From positions 3,472,001-3,536,000 of the forward strand of contig NZ_PEFE01000001.1 of assembly GCF_002754315.1 (NCBI RefSeq): 64,000 bases of DNA, read 5' to 3'. The stretch comes from Flavobacterium sp. 11 (lineage in GTDB: Bacteria > Bacteroidota > Bacteroidia > Flavobacteriales > Flavobacteriaceae). Shown here piece after piece: positions 36,107 to 43,839 of this stretch. The notes under the pieces are model-generated. The model saw only the letters and a list, made by a program, of their open reading frames with translations, ran no database searches and was not told where the DNA came from. Each line of letters starts with the position of its first letter. Position 1 is the stretch's first letter. The position numbers were made by a program, and so were the translations under genes.

Positions 36107-37213
36107 TTACTTTTTACTGTTTTCTATTTTTCTTTGATTGATGCGATTTTGAGCAATAGTCAAAGCAGCATGATGCGTTGTCATCTTGTTAGCAATGGCA
36201 AAATCAAATATTTCTAATGTAGTGTTATAGATATTTTCTGTTTTACGCATAATCTCCGCTTTGTCATAATGTGCTAATTCAGCATACACATTGATAATTC
36301 CACCTGCATTAATCAAGAAATCCGGAGCATAAAGAATGCCTCTTTCCTGTAGAATTGCACCATGAACATTCTCATCAGCTAATTGATTATTAGCAGCACC
36401 AGCAATAACTTTTGCTTTGATTTTATAAACTGTATTGTCATTTAACGTTGCTCCCATCGCACAAGGCGCATAAATATCAACATCTGCACTGTACAAATCT
36501 TCTCCTCTGAAAATTTCTGCATTGTATTTCGCTCCCACTTCATACAATCTATCTTCGTTGATATCCGAAATGGTTACTATTGCTCCTTCTTTTGTCAAAT
36601 AATCAACTAAAGTTTCGCCAACGTGACCAATTCCTTGAACCAAAACTTTCTTGCCACTCAAAACATCAGAACCAAATTGTTGTTTTGCAGCCGCTTTCAT
36701 ACCTAAATACACACCGTAAGCTGTAACAGGTGATGGATTTCCAGAACCACCTCTTGATTCAGAAATTCCGGTAACATAAGGCGTTACATCTCTAACGATA
36801 TCCATATCTGCGGTTTCCATTCCTACATCTTCAGCCGTAATATATCTTCCGCTTAAAGAATGTACAAATTCACCAAACTTACGCATCAACTCAGGAGTTT
36901 TTTGCGTTTTAGCATCTCCAATAATCACTGCTTTTCCTCCACCAATATTCAGTCCTGTAATCGCTGCCTTATAAGTCATACCGCGAGAAAGACGCAATAC
37001 ATCGTTCAATGCTTCCCATTCATTTGCATAATTATACATTCGAGTACCACCTAAAGCTGGTCCCATAACCGAATTATGAATACCAATAATTGCTTTTAAA
37101 CCTGTATCTTTGTCGTTGCAAAATACAATTTGTTCGTGATCATCAAATGATAATTGACCAAAAACGGGATCCATTTTTTGAAGTTCCTTTCCAGTTGTGA
37201 AAGCTGCATTCAT
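36107..37213 (-). CDS. Leucine/valine-type amino acid dehydrogenase
   Basis: A 368-residue Glu/Leu/Phe/Val dehydrogenase. The N-terminal catalytic domain has GPALGGTRMYNY, then RLSRGMTYKAAITGLNIGGGKAVI with the catalytic lysines. The Rossmann domain has VLVQGIGHVGETLVDYL. Leucine dehydrogenase (NAD-dependent deamination of branched-chain amino acids) is the best match and fits the HMG-CoA lyase elsewhere in the window, both in leucine breakdown. The start at 37213 is used; MDPVFGQLS fourteen residues in is an alternative. CAAATTTA at 37263-37270 is a minus-strand -7 box. Confidence 0.9.
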   Translation of the reverse strand: MNAAFTTGKELQKMDPVFGQLSFDDHEQIVFCNDKDTGLKAIIGIHNSVMGPALGGTRMYNYANEWEALNDVLRLSRGMTYKAAITGLNIGGGKAVIIGDAKTQKTPELMRKFGEFVHSLSGRYITAEDVGMETADMDIVRDVTPYVTGISESRGGSGNPSPVTAYGVYLGMKAAAKQQFGSDVLSGKKVLVQGIGHVGETLVDYLTKEGAIVTISDINEDRLYEVGAKYNAEIFRGEDLYSADVDIYAPCAMGATLNDNTVYKIKAKVIAGAANNQLADENVHGAILQERGILYAPDFLINAGGIINVYAELAHYDKAEIMRKTENIYNTTLEIFDFAIANKMTTHHAALTIAQNRINQRKIENSKK

Positions 37214-37413
37214 AGTGTAAGTTTTTATAGTGATAAATTACGAATTCGTCAAAAAGACAATCCAAATTTAAACAAAAAATGAATATGTATTGATTTTTTG
37301 TTTAAAAATTATCAAATCAATAATTTAACTCGCTAGCAATTCAACACTGAAATTATTAAAAAATACAATTATTTTAAAAAATAAAATCATTTCAACATAG
37401 AATATCTTAAAAA

Positions 37414-39174
37414 ATGAAAGAATTACGTTATTTAAATAAATATTTCGTCAAATACAAATACAGCTTCTTACTGGGAATTATTTTTACCATTATCGCACAA
37501 ATATTCATGCTTTTTACACCCAAGTTGATTAGCAAATCATTCAAGGTCATTGAGGCTTTCGCCAAAGATAAAGCCGTAGCCAAATCAGTTATTCACGAAG
37601 AATTAATATCGAATATCCTATTGATTATTGCTACTACAATTATTGCTGGATTTCTTACTTTCTTAATGAGACAAACTTTAATTGTGATGTCACGCCACAT
37701 AGAATTTGATTTAAAAAACGAAGTATTCCGTCAATATGAGAATCTTTCGCAGAACTTCTACAAGCAAAATCGAACTGGAGATTTAATGAACCGAATCAGT
37801 GAGGACGTTTCTAAGGTAAGAATGTACGTTGGGCCAGCAGTAATGTATACCATAAATACCGTCATACGTTTTGCAATAGTCATTGTCTATATGTATAATG
37901 TATCGCCGATACTGACCTTATACACATTGCTTCCTTTACCAATTTTATCATACGCTATTTTCAAACTGAGTTCCGAAATCAATGTGAGAAGCACGATTTT
38001 TCAACAATATTTATCTAAAGTTTCCAGTTTTTCACAAGAAATATTTTCTGGAATCCGAGTGATAAAAGCCTATTCATTAGAAAACCAACATCAAAATAAT
38101 ATGGTGAATTTAGCCAATGAAAGCAAAAGTAAAAGCTTGAATTTGGCCAAAGTGCAATCCTTATTTGGACCGTTAATGTTGGCACTGATAGGAATCAGTA
38201 ACTTAGTCGTAATTTATTTTGGTGGTTTAATGTACATCAACGGCTCTATAAAAAGCATTGGAACAATTGCCGAATTTATTTTATACGTCAATATGCTTAC
38301 TTGGCCTGTAGCATCTTTAGGTTGGGTTTCTTCTATGGTTCAAGAGGCCGAAGCTTCTCAAAAAAGGCTGAATGAATTCCTTAAAATCGAACCGGAGATA
38401 AAAAATAAAAATCTGAATAAATCAGTGATTGAAGGTTCTATTTCTTTCGAAAATGTAAGCTATACTTACGAAGACACTAATATCAAAGCGTTGCAAAACA
38501 TTTCTTTCACCGTAAAAAAAGGAGAAACTTTAGCTATTCTAGGTAAAACAGGCTCCGGAAAATCTACTATTTTATCCTTAATTTCCAGAATGTATGATGT
38601 AACAGATGGAAAAATAACCATTGACGGAAGCGAAATAAGCACCGTTAATCTTTTTGATTTACGAAACAGCATTGGTATCGTTCCGCAAGATGCGTTCTTA
38701 TTTTCAGACAGTATCAAGAATAATATCATGTTTGGCAAAGAGAATGCGACTATTCAAGAAGTGGAATCAGCCGCTAAAAGTGCCGTTGTCCATGACAATA
38801 TTATGGGCTTTAATAAACAATACGAAACCATTCTTGGCGAAAGAGGAATTACACTTTCCGGAGGTCAAAAACAAAGGGTCTCTATTGCAAGAGCAATTAT
38901 TAAGAATCCCCCTATTTTACTTTTTGACGATTGTTTATCTGCAGTAGATACCGAAACTGAAGAAACTATATTAAACAACTTGTATGAAATTTGCAAAGAC
39001 AAAACAACTATAATTGTAAGCCATCGTGTCTCATCTGCTAAAAATGCCGATAGAATAATCATCATCGAAAAGGGTGAAATTATACAACAAGGTTCTCATA
39101 ATCAATTGATAAATCAAGAAGGCTATTATGCCGCTTTGTATTTGAAACAACTTTCAGAAAAAGAAATGCTATAA
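37414..39174 (+). CDS. ABC exporter, fused membrane and ATPase domains
   Basis: A 586-residue half-transporter. Residues about 1-310 form six membrane helices (YSFLLGIIFTIIAQIFMLF, LLIIATTIIAGFLTFLM and others). The ATPase domain has Walker A LGKTGSGKST (about 377-386), signature LSGGQKQRVSIARA and Walker B ILLFDDCLSAVD. The catalytic Glu after Walker B is Asp (FDDC), as in the degenerate half of BmrC/YheI-like heterodimeric exporters. No partner gene is adjacent, so it works as a homodimer with weakened hydrolysis or pairs with a distant gene. Substrate unknown; drug or lipid export is the family guess. Confidence 0.9.
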   Translation: MKELRYLNKYFVKYKYSFLLGIIFTIIAQIFMLFTPKLISKSFKVIEAFAKDKAVAKSVIHEELISNILLIIATTIIAGFLTFLMRQTLIVMSRHIEFDLKNEVFRQYENLSQNFYKQNRTGDLMNRISEDVSKVRMYVGPAVMYTINTVIRFAIVIVYMYNVSPILTLYTLLPLPILSYAIFKLSSEINVRSTIFQQYLSKVSSFSQEIFSGIRVIKAYSLENQHQNNMVNLANESKSKSLNLAKVQSLFGPLMLALIGISNLVVIYFGGLMYINGSIKSIGTIAEFILYVNMLTWPVASLGWVSSMVQEAEASQKRLNEFLKIEPEIKNKNLNKSVIEGSISFENVSYTYEDTNIKALQNISFTVKKGETLAILGKTGSGKSTILSLISRMYDVTDGKITIDGSEISTVNLFDLRNSIGIVPQDAFLFSDSIKNNIMFGKENATIQEVESAAKSAVVHDNIMGFNKQYETILGERGITLSGGQKQRVSIARAIIKNPPILLFDDCLSAVDTETEETILNNLYEICKDKTTIIVSHRVSSAKNADRIIIIEKGEIIQQGSHNQLINQEGYYAALYLKQLSEKEML

Positions 39175-39245
39175 TTGTTGGATAATACATATATTTTTTA
39201 GATTTTTGGATACTACTTAACAACCATAAATTGATAGAAAGGATT

Positions 39246-39626
39246 ATGAGAGAACATGACATGTTAGAAAAAGAAGAGATATTTTCTAAAGTTTTAAGAG
39301 CTGGAAGAAGAACTTATTTCTTTGATGTGAGAGCGACAAAAGCAGATGATTATTACATTACCATTACCGAAAGCAAAAAATTCACTGAAGAAGATGGATC
39401 ATTCCATTTCAAAAAACATAAAATCTATTTATACAAAGAAGATTTTGCTGCTTTTGCAGAGATTCTTGGCGAAATGACTTCTTATGTTTTGAACCACAAA
39501 GGCGAAGAAGTAATTTCAGAAAGACACCAAAAAGATTTCAAAAAAGAATATGCATCTGAGAAATCAGATGATGAAATTATACCACAAACATCAACGTTCA
39601 CTGATATTGAATTTGATGATATTTAA
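39246..39626 (+). CDS. DUF3276 / PUR-alpha-like nucleic-acid-binding protein
   Basis: A 126-residue protein with the DUF3276 core IFSKVLRAGRRTYFFDVRATKADDYYITITESKKF, here split by eye into RAGRRTYFFDVRATK and YYITITESK; this is the bacterial PUR-repeat fold that binds single-stranded DNA or RNA. KHKIYLYKEDFAAFAEILGEM completes the repeat. The C-terminal 35 residues are acidic and probably disordered. The start MREHDMLEKEEIF at 39246 is preferred over the upstream TTG at 39231. It follows the ABC exporter by about 70 bases on the same strand. Confidence 0.85.
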   Translation: MREHDMLEKEEIFSKVLRAGRRTYFFDVRATKADDYYITITESKKFTEEDGSFHFKKHKIYLYKEDFAAFAEILGEMTSYVLNHKGEEVISERHQKDFKKEYASEKSDDEIIPQTSTFTDIEFDDI

Positions 39627-39651
39627 TTTTTAGTTCCCTACTTACAAAAGT

Positions 39652-39688
39652 AAAAAGTCCAAAAGTCATTTGATTTTTGGACTTTTTT
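39652..39688 (+). terminator. Intrinsic terminator after DUF3276 gene
   Basis: AAAGTCCAAAA pairs with TTTTTGGACTTT across GTCATTTGA, followed by a T7 run. Confidence 0.85.
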
Positions 39689-39716
39689 TGTACATTTAAA
39701 AAATAAATGATGCCAA

Positions 39717-40541
39717 ATGAAAAACGTTTCTCTTTTTGTATTGCTATTCTTTTTCGGGTTTACTATATCAGCTCAAGAACTAGAATATACAACACAAACC
39801 AATCTTCCTTATTACACAGAAGCCATCAATAAATCAGATGCATACATAAAAGAACGATGTGTACTAGATGTCTATTACCCAAAAAATAGTCCGGGATTTG
39901 CAACCGTGATTTGGTTTCATGGCGGTGGATTAACCGGTGGAAACAAAGAACTTCCTGAAGGACTAAAAAACCAAGGAATAGCAGTTATTTCAGTCAATTA
40001 TCGCTTGGGTCCAAAAGTAAGTGCCCCAAAATATATTGAGGATGCGGTCGCTGCTGTAGCTTGGGTTTTTAAAAATATCCCTGCATTTGGTGGAGACGAA
40101 TCTTTGATTTTTGTATCCGGTCATTCTGCAGGTGGATATCTGGCAAGCATGGTAGGTTTAGATAAAAAATGGCTGAACACTCAGGGAATCGATGCCAATA
40201 AAATAGCGGGTCTTATTCCTCTTAGCGGACAGGCAATTACTCATTTTTTAGTTCGAAAAGAACGCGGTATTGCAGATACGCAGCCGGTAATAGATGATTT
40301 AGCACCACTTTTTCACGTTCGTGCAGATGCTCCTACTCTATTACTAATAACCGGAGATCGTGAATTAGAAATGTTAGGCCGTTATGAAGAAAACGCTTAT
40401 TTAATGCGCATGATGAAAATTGCTGGACACAAAAACACGAAACTATATGAATTAGACGGATTTGGTCACAACATGACAGAACCCGCTTTTCCTTTATTGC
40501 TTAATGAAGTCCGAAGAATTACTAAGGAAAAGAAACACTAA
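39717..40541 (+). CDS. Secreted alpha/beta hydrolase (esterase-like)
   Basis: A 274-residue protein with a signal peptide (MKNVSLFVLLFFFGFTISAQ, cut near residue 20). It has the alpha/beta-hydrolase esterase layout: oxyanion motif WFHGGGLTGG (about 66-75), VNYRLGP, nucleophile elbow GHSAGGY, acid in ITGDRELE and catalytic His in GFGHNMTEP. This resembles the BD-FAE/hormone-sensitive lipase group that cleaves small esters, here in the periplasm. The substrate is unknown. It opens a probable three-gene operon with the sulfurtransferase (5-base gap) and a second hydrolase. Confidence 0.85.
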   Translation: MKNVSLFVLLFFFGFTISAQELEYTTQTNLPYYTEAINKSDAYIKERCVLDVYYPKNSPGFATVIWFHGGGLTGGNKELPEGLKNQGIAVISVNYRLGPKVSAPKYIEDAVAAVAWVFKNIPAFGGDESLIFVSGHSAGGYLASMVGLDKKWLNTQGIDANKIAGLIPLSGQAITHFLVRKERGIADTQPVIDDLAPLFHVRADAPTLLLITGDRELEMLGRYEENAYLMRMMKIAGHKNTKLYELDGFGHNMTEPAFPLLLNEVRRITKEKKH

Positions 40542-40546
40542 AACAA

Positions 40547-41371
40547 ATGACAGAACCAATCGTAAGTGTCGCATGGCTTCAAGCTAATCTTAAAAATCCA
40601 AATGTAATAATCCTCGATGCCAGTTTAAAAGAGAATCAATCCAATTTAAAAACTGGCTTAGAAAATATCCAAATTAAAGGTGCCCGATTTTTTGACATAA
40701 AGAACACCTTCAGTGATACTGCCAACCCATTACCCAATACACTTCAGAGTCCCAAACAGTTTGAAACAGAAGCTAAAAAACTAGGAATCAATAAGAAAAG
40801 TACAATAGTAGTCTATGACAACTTGGGTATTTATTCGAGTCCAAGAGCTTGGTGGCTGTTTAAAATAATGGGGCATCAAAATGTTGCTGTTTTAGATGGC
40901 GGGTTGCCCGAATGGGTAAAAGAAGGTTATTCTGTTGAAGAAATACCAGAAAATCCAATCTATGCCCTTGGAGATTTTGAAGCCAAATTTATCCCAGAAT
41001 TAGTAAAAAGTAAAGAACAAATTCTAGAAAACATACAAACCAAAGATGCTATTTTGATTGATGCACGTGCAGAAAACCGATTCAAAGGAATTGGCGATGA
41101 GCCCAGACCTGGATTACGAAGCGGTCATATTCCCGGTTCTATAAATATTCCGTATACACAGCTTTTACAAAATGGAAAATTTTTACCAAAAGAAGAATTA
41201 GTTACTATCCTAAAAACTGACGATAAACCTCTAATATTCACTTGCGGTTCCGGAGTTACAGCCTGTATTGATTTAATAGCCTACGAATTGATTGGTAAAA
41301 ATCCGAAATCAGTCTATGATGGTTCTTGGACAGAATGGGGACAACTGGAGAATCTTCCAATAGAGAAATAG
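40547..41371 (+). CDS. 3-mercaptopyruvate/thiosulfate sulfurtransferase
   Basis: A 274-residue tandem rhodanese. The inactive N-terminal domain (VAWLQANLKNPNVIILDAS, then YDNLGIYSSPRAWWLF) is followed by the active domain (LIDARAENRFKGIGDEPRPG, GHIPGSINIP) with active-site loop CGSGVTA, the 3-mercaptopyruvate-type sequence. It moves sulfur from mercaptopyruvate or thiosulfate to thiol or cyanide acceptors in the cytosol. No signal peptide. It starts 5 bases after the hydrolase. Confidence 0.92.
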   Translation: MTEPIVSVAWLQANLKNPNVIILDASLKENQSNLKTGLENIQIKGARFFDIKNTFSDTANPLPNTLQSPKQFETEAKKLGINKKSTIVVYDNLGIYSSPRAWWLFKIMGHQNVAVLDGGLPEWVKEGYSVEEIPENPIYALGDFEAKFIPELVKSKEQILENIQTKDAILIDARAENRFKGIGDEPRPGLRSGHIPGSINIPYTQLLQNGKFLPKEELVTILKTDDKPLIFTCGSGVTACIDLIAYELIGKNPKSVYDGSWTEWGQLENLPIEK

Positions 41372-41388
41372 CCTAATTTATTTTAAAT

Positions 41389-41937
41389 ATGGAACCAAAA
41401 TTATTAATTCTAACAGGACTTGGAGATTCAGGAGAGAATCATTGGCAAAGTTATTGGCTGCGAAAATTTGACAACTCAACTAAGCTTATTCAGGACAATT
41501 GGGAGGAACCTCAACTTAATAACTGGCTTGAAAATCTCAATGAAACAATCCGAAAATTAGACACTCCAACTGTTTTAATAGCGCATAGTCTAGCGGTTTC
41601 AATGGTCGTGCATTGGGCTTCCGCCAATAGTAATCAGAATATAATAGGCGCTTTGCTCGTTGCTCCTGCCGATGTTGATTCGGCTGAACATACACCTGAG
41701 GTAACTTGGAACTTTTCTCCTATACCAAAATTAAAACTTAATTTCCCTTCGATAGTCATCAGCAGCGAAAACGACCCTTATATTTCAATCGAAAGAGCCG
41801 AGTATTTAGCCCAAAAATGGGGCAGTGATTTTATCAACGTAGGTCAAAAAGGACACATAAATTCTGAATCAAATTTAGAATATTGGGAAGAAGGACAGTT
41901 GATTTTGCAACAGTTACTAAATAAAACGAATTCCTAG
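41389..41937 (+). CDS. RBBP9/YdeN-family serine hydrolase
   Basis: A 182-residue cytosolic hydrolase. The family start LILTGLGDSGENHWQSYWL, nucleophile elbow IAHSLAVS (Ser about 66), acid in SSENDPYIS and His in KGHINSES are all present. Members are small alpha/beta hydrolases, some with serine hydrolase activity and no settled substrate. It is the last gene of the plus-strand group and ends two bases before the convergent tRNA-binding protein gene; no terminator separates them. Confidence 0.85.
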   Translation: MEPKLLILTGLGDSGENHWQSYWLRKFDNSTKLIQDNWEEPQLNNWLENLNETIRKLDTPTVLIAHSLAVSMVVHWASANSNQNIIGALLVAPADVDSAEHTPEVTWNFSPIPKLKLNFPSIVISSENDPYISIERAEYLAQKWGSDFINVGQKGHINSESNLEYWEEGQLILQQLLNKTNS

Positions 41938-41938
41938 T

Positions 41939-42274
41939 TTACCCAATTCGCAATCCATTTTCTATTTTAAAATCAGGAGCCAGCAAAATCACATCCCCTT
42001 CATCTCCTACTGCTCCCAACACCAAGCACTCGCTCATAAATTTTCCGATTTGTTTTTTAGGAAAATTGACTACAGCAACCATTTGTCTGTTGAGTAAATC
42101 TTCTTTTTGATAACGTTTCGTTATTTGTGCAGATGTTTTTCGGATTCCAATTTCAGAACCAAAATCAATCGTCAATTGGTACGCTGGCTTTCGGGCTTCA
42201 GGAAAATCATTAACTTCCAGAATAGTTCCTACACGCATTTCTACTCTTTCAAATTCAGACCAAGTTAGTTCCAT
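41939..42274 (-). CDS. tRNA-binding-domain protein, CsaA-like
   Basis: A 111-residue OB-fold protein of the EMAP-II/CsaA type. The strands VEMRVGTILEVNDFPEARKP, then LTIDFGSEIGIRKTSAQIT and VAVVNFPKKQIGKFMSECLVLGA follow the tRNA-binding domain found in Met-tRNA synthetase. CsaA acts as an export chaperone in Bacillus; here the role is not known. The size is normal. Confidence 0.9.
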   Translation of the reverse strand: MELTWSEFERVEMRVGTILEVNDFPEARKPAYQLTIDFGSEIGIRKTSAQITKRYQKEDLLNRQMVAVVNFPKKQIGKFMSECLVLGAVGDEGDVILLAPDFKIENGLRIG

Positions 42275-42600
42275 AGATTTTATTTAGTGTTACATTTAAC
42301 AATTTTAAAAAACTAAATTAAGGTTTTTAAAAATAATAAAACAGCCTTAACTTAAAAAAACAAAGATTTTAAGGACACAAATAAGTTACTCAAAGAAAGT
42401 GTCACTGCTGAATTTTATTTAAAATTTGAACTTTTAGGAGTGATTGTAAAATAATTTTAATACTTCAAAAGTCAAAAAAACCTTAAAAAACAATACACCA
42501 ATTTATTCGTAAAAAAACATCGAAAACTCTATTTTACTCGGCAAAAAAAATCCCAAAACTTTCGTTTCGGGATTTTTTAATTTTATATGAATCGTTTAAA
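42275..42600. other. 326-bp AT-rich intergenic region
   Basis: It lies between two minus-strand genes. The right end holds the terminator of the PPIase gene (42543-42578). I see no ORF, promoter match or RNA gene in the rest, which is rich in A-runs. Confidence 0.5.
42543..42578 (-). terminator. Intrinsic terminator after PPIase gene
   Basis: AAATCCC pairs with GGGATTT around AAAACTTTCGTTTC; read on the minus strand the hairpin is followed by a U8 run. Confidence 0.75.
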
Positions 42601-43533
42601 CTATTTAACGTCCATTAATTCTACGTCAAAAATCAAAGTAGCATTTGGTGGAATTGCTCCTCCAGCACCACGAGATCCGTAACCTAAATGAGCCGGAATC
42701 ACAAAACGTGCTTTGTCACCTACGCGTAACAAGGCAATACCTTCGTCCCAACCTTCAATAACGTTTCCTCTTCCTAATGGAAATTCAATTGGTTTTTTAC
42801 GAGGATATGAACTGTCAAAAACTTTTCCGTCAGGAAGTTGCCCTGTATAATGTACAGAAACTGTTTTTCCGTTCTCTGCTTTTTTACCTTCACCTCTTTG
42901 GATGAATTGGTAACGCAAACCGCTTTCTGTTTTTTCAAAACCAGCAGCCAATTTTTCCATAGCCGCTTCAGCATCTGCTCTTAAAGCTGCATCACGCTTG
43001 TTACGAGCTCCTTTGAAAGTGATAAAAGCTTCGATTGCATTCCAACTTTTAGCTTCTTCTCCTACTCTAACAATCTCTAAAGACTCTAAAACATCACCTT
43101 GAGCAACAGCATCAACAACATCTTGACCTTCTACCACGTGTCCAAAAACAGTATGTTTGTTATCCAACCATTCTGTTGGGATGTGTGTAATGTAGAATTG
43201 AGAACCGTTTGTTCCAGGCCCTGAATTAGCCATTGCCAAAACTCCCGGACGATCGTGTTTCAAACTTGGATGAAACTCATCATCAAATTTATACCCTGGA
43301 TCTCCAGTTCCTGTTCCTTGTGGACAACCACCTTGAATCATGAAATCAGGAATTACTCTGTGGAATTTTAATCCGTCATAAAATTTAACCCCTTGTGGTT
43401 TTACTTTATTTTCTAAATTTCCTTCTGCCAATCCTACGAAATTCCCCACTGTACCAGGAGTCAAATCGTGTGTTAGTTTTACTAAAATAGCACCTTTAGA
43501 GGTGTTGAATTTAGCATATATTCCGTTTTCCAT
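42601..43533 (-). CDS. Dual-family peptidyl-prolyl isomerase (cyclophilin-FKBP fusion)
   Basis: A 310-residue protein with two unrelated proline isomerases. Residues about 1-165 are a cyclophilin: FHRVIPDFMIQGG (catalytic Arg), NGSQFYITH and HTVFGHV. A helical linker (about 165-205, Ala/Glu-rich) leads to an FKBP domain at about 205-310: VSVHYTGQLPDGKVFDSS, GRGNVIEGWDEGIAL, LGYGSRGAGGAIPPNATLIFDVELMD. No signal peptide, so cytosolic. Such cyclophilin-FKBP fusions have been described in flavobacteria and in Toxoplasma. Having both domains may serve nascent-chain folding. CAAATTTA at 43557-43564 is a likely minus-strand -7 box. Confidence 0.95.
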   Translation of the reverse strand: MENGIYAKFNTSKGAILVKLTHDLTPGTVGNFVGLAEGNLENKVKPQGVKFYDGLKFHRVIPDFMIQGGCPQGTGTGDPGYKFDDEFHPSLKHDRPGVLAMANSGPGTNGSQFYITHIPTEWLDNKHTVFGHVVEGQDVVDAVAQGDVLESLEIVRVGEEAKSWNAIEAFITFKGARNKRDAALRADAEAAMEKLAAGFEKTESGLRYQFIQRGEGKKAENGKTVSVHYTGQLPDGKVFDSSYPRKKPIEFPLGRGNVIEGWDEGIALLRVGDKARFVIPAHLGYGSRGAGGAIPPNATLIFDVELMDVK

Positions 43534-43706
43534 GTTTTTTAATTTTTATTGAAGGGCAAATTTACGAAATTAATTTTAAAAAGGGAATTGGGAGATTCGT
43601 TGATTTGACTATTTGAAAGTTTGCAAATTATTTAGACTTTTTCAGATAATTATAATCTTTTCCGCTACGCAAATTCGGCTCTTTAAATCTCATAATTCCA
43701 CTACAT

Positions 43707-43786
43707 CCTAGCCCAGATTGAAACAACATCCTTTTCTTGCTTTCTTTAAGCAAGGAAAGATAGCGTGTAAAGCTGGAAATAGCTCC
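43707..43786 (-). repeat. Dispersed hairpin repeat, copy 3 (inverted)
   Basis: On the minus strand it starts GGAGCTATTTCCAGCTTTAC and ends GGGCTAGG, the conserved ends of copies 1 and 2. The central stem is CTTTCCTTGCTT with AAGCAAGAAAAG (one mismatch), unrelated in sequence to the stem of copy 1. Confidence 0.7.
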
Positions 43787-43791
43787 TAAAA

Positions 43792-43819
43792 AAATGACAT
43801 CCTTACGAATGTCATTTAG
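43792..43819 (-). terminator. Intrinsic terminator after M3 peptidase gene
   Basis: AAATGACAT (43792-43800) pairs with ATGTCATTT (43809-43817), with an A-run that becomes a U-run on the minus strand. Confidence 0.8.
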
Positions 43820-43839
43820 TTATTTATATCAAAATTTTA

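Larger units (their letters stand above)
43534..43839. other. 306-bp intergenic region with dispersed repeat copy 3
   Basis: It holds the inverted copy of the dispersed hairpin repeat (43707-43786) and the M3 peptidase terminator. The rest is AT-rich, with the PPIase -7 box at 43557-43564. No ORF. Confidence 0.55.
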
